From positions 1 through 64,000 of the forward strand of contig NZ_JAAGWY010000001.1 of assembly GCF_010686705.1 (NCBI RefSeq): a stretch of DNA of 64,000 nt, in the 5' to 3' direction. Below the pieces are notes generated by a model. The model ran no database searches, was not told the DNA's origin, and saw only the letters and a program-made list of their open reading frames with translations. A program made the translations under genes and the position numbers. Origin of the DNA: Leifsonia tongyongensis (GTDB lineage: Bacteria; Actinomycetota; Actinomycetes; Actinomycetales; Microbacteriaceae). Numbering within the stretch: the stretch's first letter is position 1; each line of letters opens with the position of its first letter. Below, one piece after another: positions 62,656 through 64,000 of this stretch.

Positions 62656-63519
62656 TCAGCTCCGTGCGGCCCGACGGCGGGCGACTTCGGCGCGTGCCGA
62701 GATCCAGAGGGTGTGGTTCTGGTCGCGTTTGCCGTGGAGTTCCAGCATCCCGTTCACGAGGTCCTCGACGCTGCCGCCGCGACGGGCGACTGTGCTGAAG
62801 TCGCGGATGTACTGCTGTGAGGCGGCGAGGTGATCCGGCGTGTCGGCCGCGCCGACAGACTTGTGTCCGGCGACGACGATCTTCGGGTTCAGGGCGGCGA
62901 TCTTGTCGATCGATGCGATCCAGGCGTCGCGTTTCGGCTCGTCGGCTTCGAAGAACATCATGTGGACGTTGTTGTAGACGACGTCGCCGGCGACGATCGC
63001 GTCGATCGACGGCACGTGGAAGACGACCGACCCGTCGATGTCACCCTGGCCGATGTGGATGATGTTCACCGGCTCGCCGTCGACGAGGATTCCGTCGCTG
63101 GGGTAGAGCTCGGGCACGACTGGGGGGTCCGTGAGCTGACCGGGGAACCGAGAGCTCCAGTACTTGGAGGTCTTGTTCGCTTCTGCCTCCCACGCGGCCC
63201 GAGCCGCGACCTCGGGGGCCGCGTACAGCGCGGCGTCTGGGAAGTGGGTGAGAAGCTGTCCGCCGCCTCCCCAGTGGTCGGTGTGACCGTGGGTGATGAA
63301 GATGCCGGTGATCGTCTTGTTGAAGGTCTTCGCCCATTCGGCGATCGCGTCGGCGTGGTGGGTGGTGAGCATCGCGTCGATGAGGACCCCCTCGGTCGGC
63401 CCGGCGATCAGGGTGGAGCTCATCGGCGCCCAGGTCACAACCTCACCGGGGCCTGGAGGGTCGGGGCTGTTGTACGGCTCCATCGGGTAGACGAAGACGT
63501 CAAGGTTCAGGTCGGTCAC
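62656..63519 (-). CDS. MBL-fold metallo-hydrolase
   Basis: A 287-aa metallo-beta-lactamase fold. The metal motif is THGHTDHWGGGG (H-x-H-x-D-H), a further His lies in SVVFHVPS, Asp in DAIVAGDVVYNN, and His in VVAGHKSVG. No signal peptide. The GTG start at 63519 is chosen because upstream codons lose family character; it lies 11 bp after the tautomerase stop. Substrate probably an ester or lactone (inference). Confidence 0.85.
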   Translation of the reverse strand: MTDLNLDVFVYPMEPYNSPDPPGPGEVVTWAPMSSTLIAGPTEGVLIDAMLTTHHADAIAEWAKTFNKTITGIFITHGHTDHWGGGGQLLTHFPDAALYAAPEVAARAAWEAEANKTSKYWSSRFPGQLTDPPVVPELYPSDGILVDGEPVNIIHIGQGDIDGSVVFHVPSIDAIVAGDVVYNNVHMMFFEADEPKRDAWIASIDKIAALNPKIVVAGHKSVGAADTPDHLAASQQYIRDFSTVARRGGSVEDLVNGMLELHGKRDQNHTLWISARAEVARRRAARS

Positions 63520-63530
63520 GGCTCGTGCCG

Positions 63531-63980
63531 TCAGTTTCCCTGGGCTGCGGCCTTGGCCTGCAACTCGGCGATCTCCGCACGCGCCGCGGTGACGAGCTCC
63601 TCGTTGGTGTGCGCGTGACCCCACAGCCCCCAGCCACCGGGGACCGCCTCGGTGAGCAGCACCCAGGTGCGGTCGCGGAGCGCGTCGTTGCCCGAAGCGG
63701 TGACGACGAGGTCGGTGAGCTGTGTGACGACGGCGAGCTGCTTGTCACGGTCGAGGGCGCCGTCGTTGGTGAGCACCTGCACCCGCACGTGGTCACCGGC
63801 GCCGTCCACGTCGGAGATCGCCCCGGCCGCGAGTTCGTGCACGAACCCGGCGGTGTTCTGCCGGAACATCGGAATGTCGGGCACGGCCTCGACGGTCTTC
63901 ACGATGGTGGCCGCGTTCTGGGCGACCTGGTGCGGGTCGGCAAACGTGCCGGCGGGCGCGTAGATGTCGATCATCGGCAT
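63531..63980 (-). CDS. tautomerase-superfamily protein
   Basis: 149 aa. It starts MPMIDIYAPAGTF, leaving an N-terminal Pro1 as in 4-oxalocrotonate tautomerases. WVLLTEAVPGGWGLWGHAHTNEEL matches the cis-CaaD/MSAD-like second unit. AAAGGAG lies upstream near the window edge, so the start is complete. Co-transcribed with the MBL gene. Likely keto-enol isomerisation of an unsaturated acid. Confidence 0.85.
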   Translation of the reverse strand: MPMIDIYAPAGTFADPHQVAQNAATIVKTVEAVPDIPMFRQNTAGFVHELAAGAISDVDGAGDHVRVQVLTNDGALDRDKQLAVVTQLTDLVVTASGNDALRDRTWVLLTEAVPGGWGLWGHAHTNEELVTAARAEIAELQAKAAAQGN

Positions 63981-64000
63981 GGCAAAGCTCCTTTGGTCCA

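Overview
High-GC, gene-dense actinobacterial chromosome. Gene content and order suggest a Microbacteriaceae member (Leifsonia-like). Evidence for this includes an IdeR/DtxR with the canonical metal ligands, DUF2530/DUF3027/DUF3263 genes, an XPB-type helicase pair, a stand-alone groEL under CIRCE control, many ATGA/GTGA overlaps and several apparently leaderless promoters. The genus assignment is inference; no rRNA is present.

Layout. 1-120: probable end of an insertion sequence next to tRNA-Arg(CCU). 0.2-20 kb: housekeeping genes: HNH nuclease, NlpC/P60 wall hydrolase, ideR, serC, cold-shock genes, XPB helicase pair, a FolP2-like protein with a pyrimidine reductase, a ferredoxin-reductase-like flavoprotein, a two-component system, groEL, a LytR_C protein, msrB and a nitroreductase. 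20-26.5 kb: DMT transporter, patatin-like lipase with an unusual leader, and a branched-chain 2-oxoacid dehydrogenase operon (E1alpha-E1beta-E2) divergent from an Lrp/AsnC regulator. 26.5-39.1 kb: a complete phenylacetate catabolic island. It has thiolase/hydratase/dehydrogenase genes, paaZ, a TetR regulator, paaK, two thioesterases and paaABCDE-paaG. Matching operator-like palindromes lie at both main promoters.

39-44 kb: small membrane/SHOCT proteins, a GH15 glycosidase and a DUF7144 protein. 44.3-50.1 kb: an iron-type ABC importer, a COG4280 membrane protein and a convergent ChrB-like protein. A 12-bp palindrome is shared upstream of the importer and of the COG4280 gene. 50.1-56.2 kb: a tightly packed five-gene minus-strand operon: GAF/GAF hybrid histidine kinase, single-domain receiver, receiver-class III cyclase, PGM1-type ATP-grasp peptide ligase, and a GGCT-like protein. 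It pairs phosphorelay and cyclic-nucleotide signalling with amide-bond chemistry and is the best candidate here for an undescribed system. 56-60.6 kb: esterase, lipoprotein, secreted protein and a GH10 xylanase with a LacI-type operator. 60.6-64 kb: a LysR regulator among small aromatic/quinone-type catabolic enzymes (muconolactone-isomerase-like, VOC, MBL-fold, tautomerase), running off the right edge.

Functional calls come from reading motifs and gene order. No database search was run.
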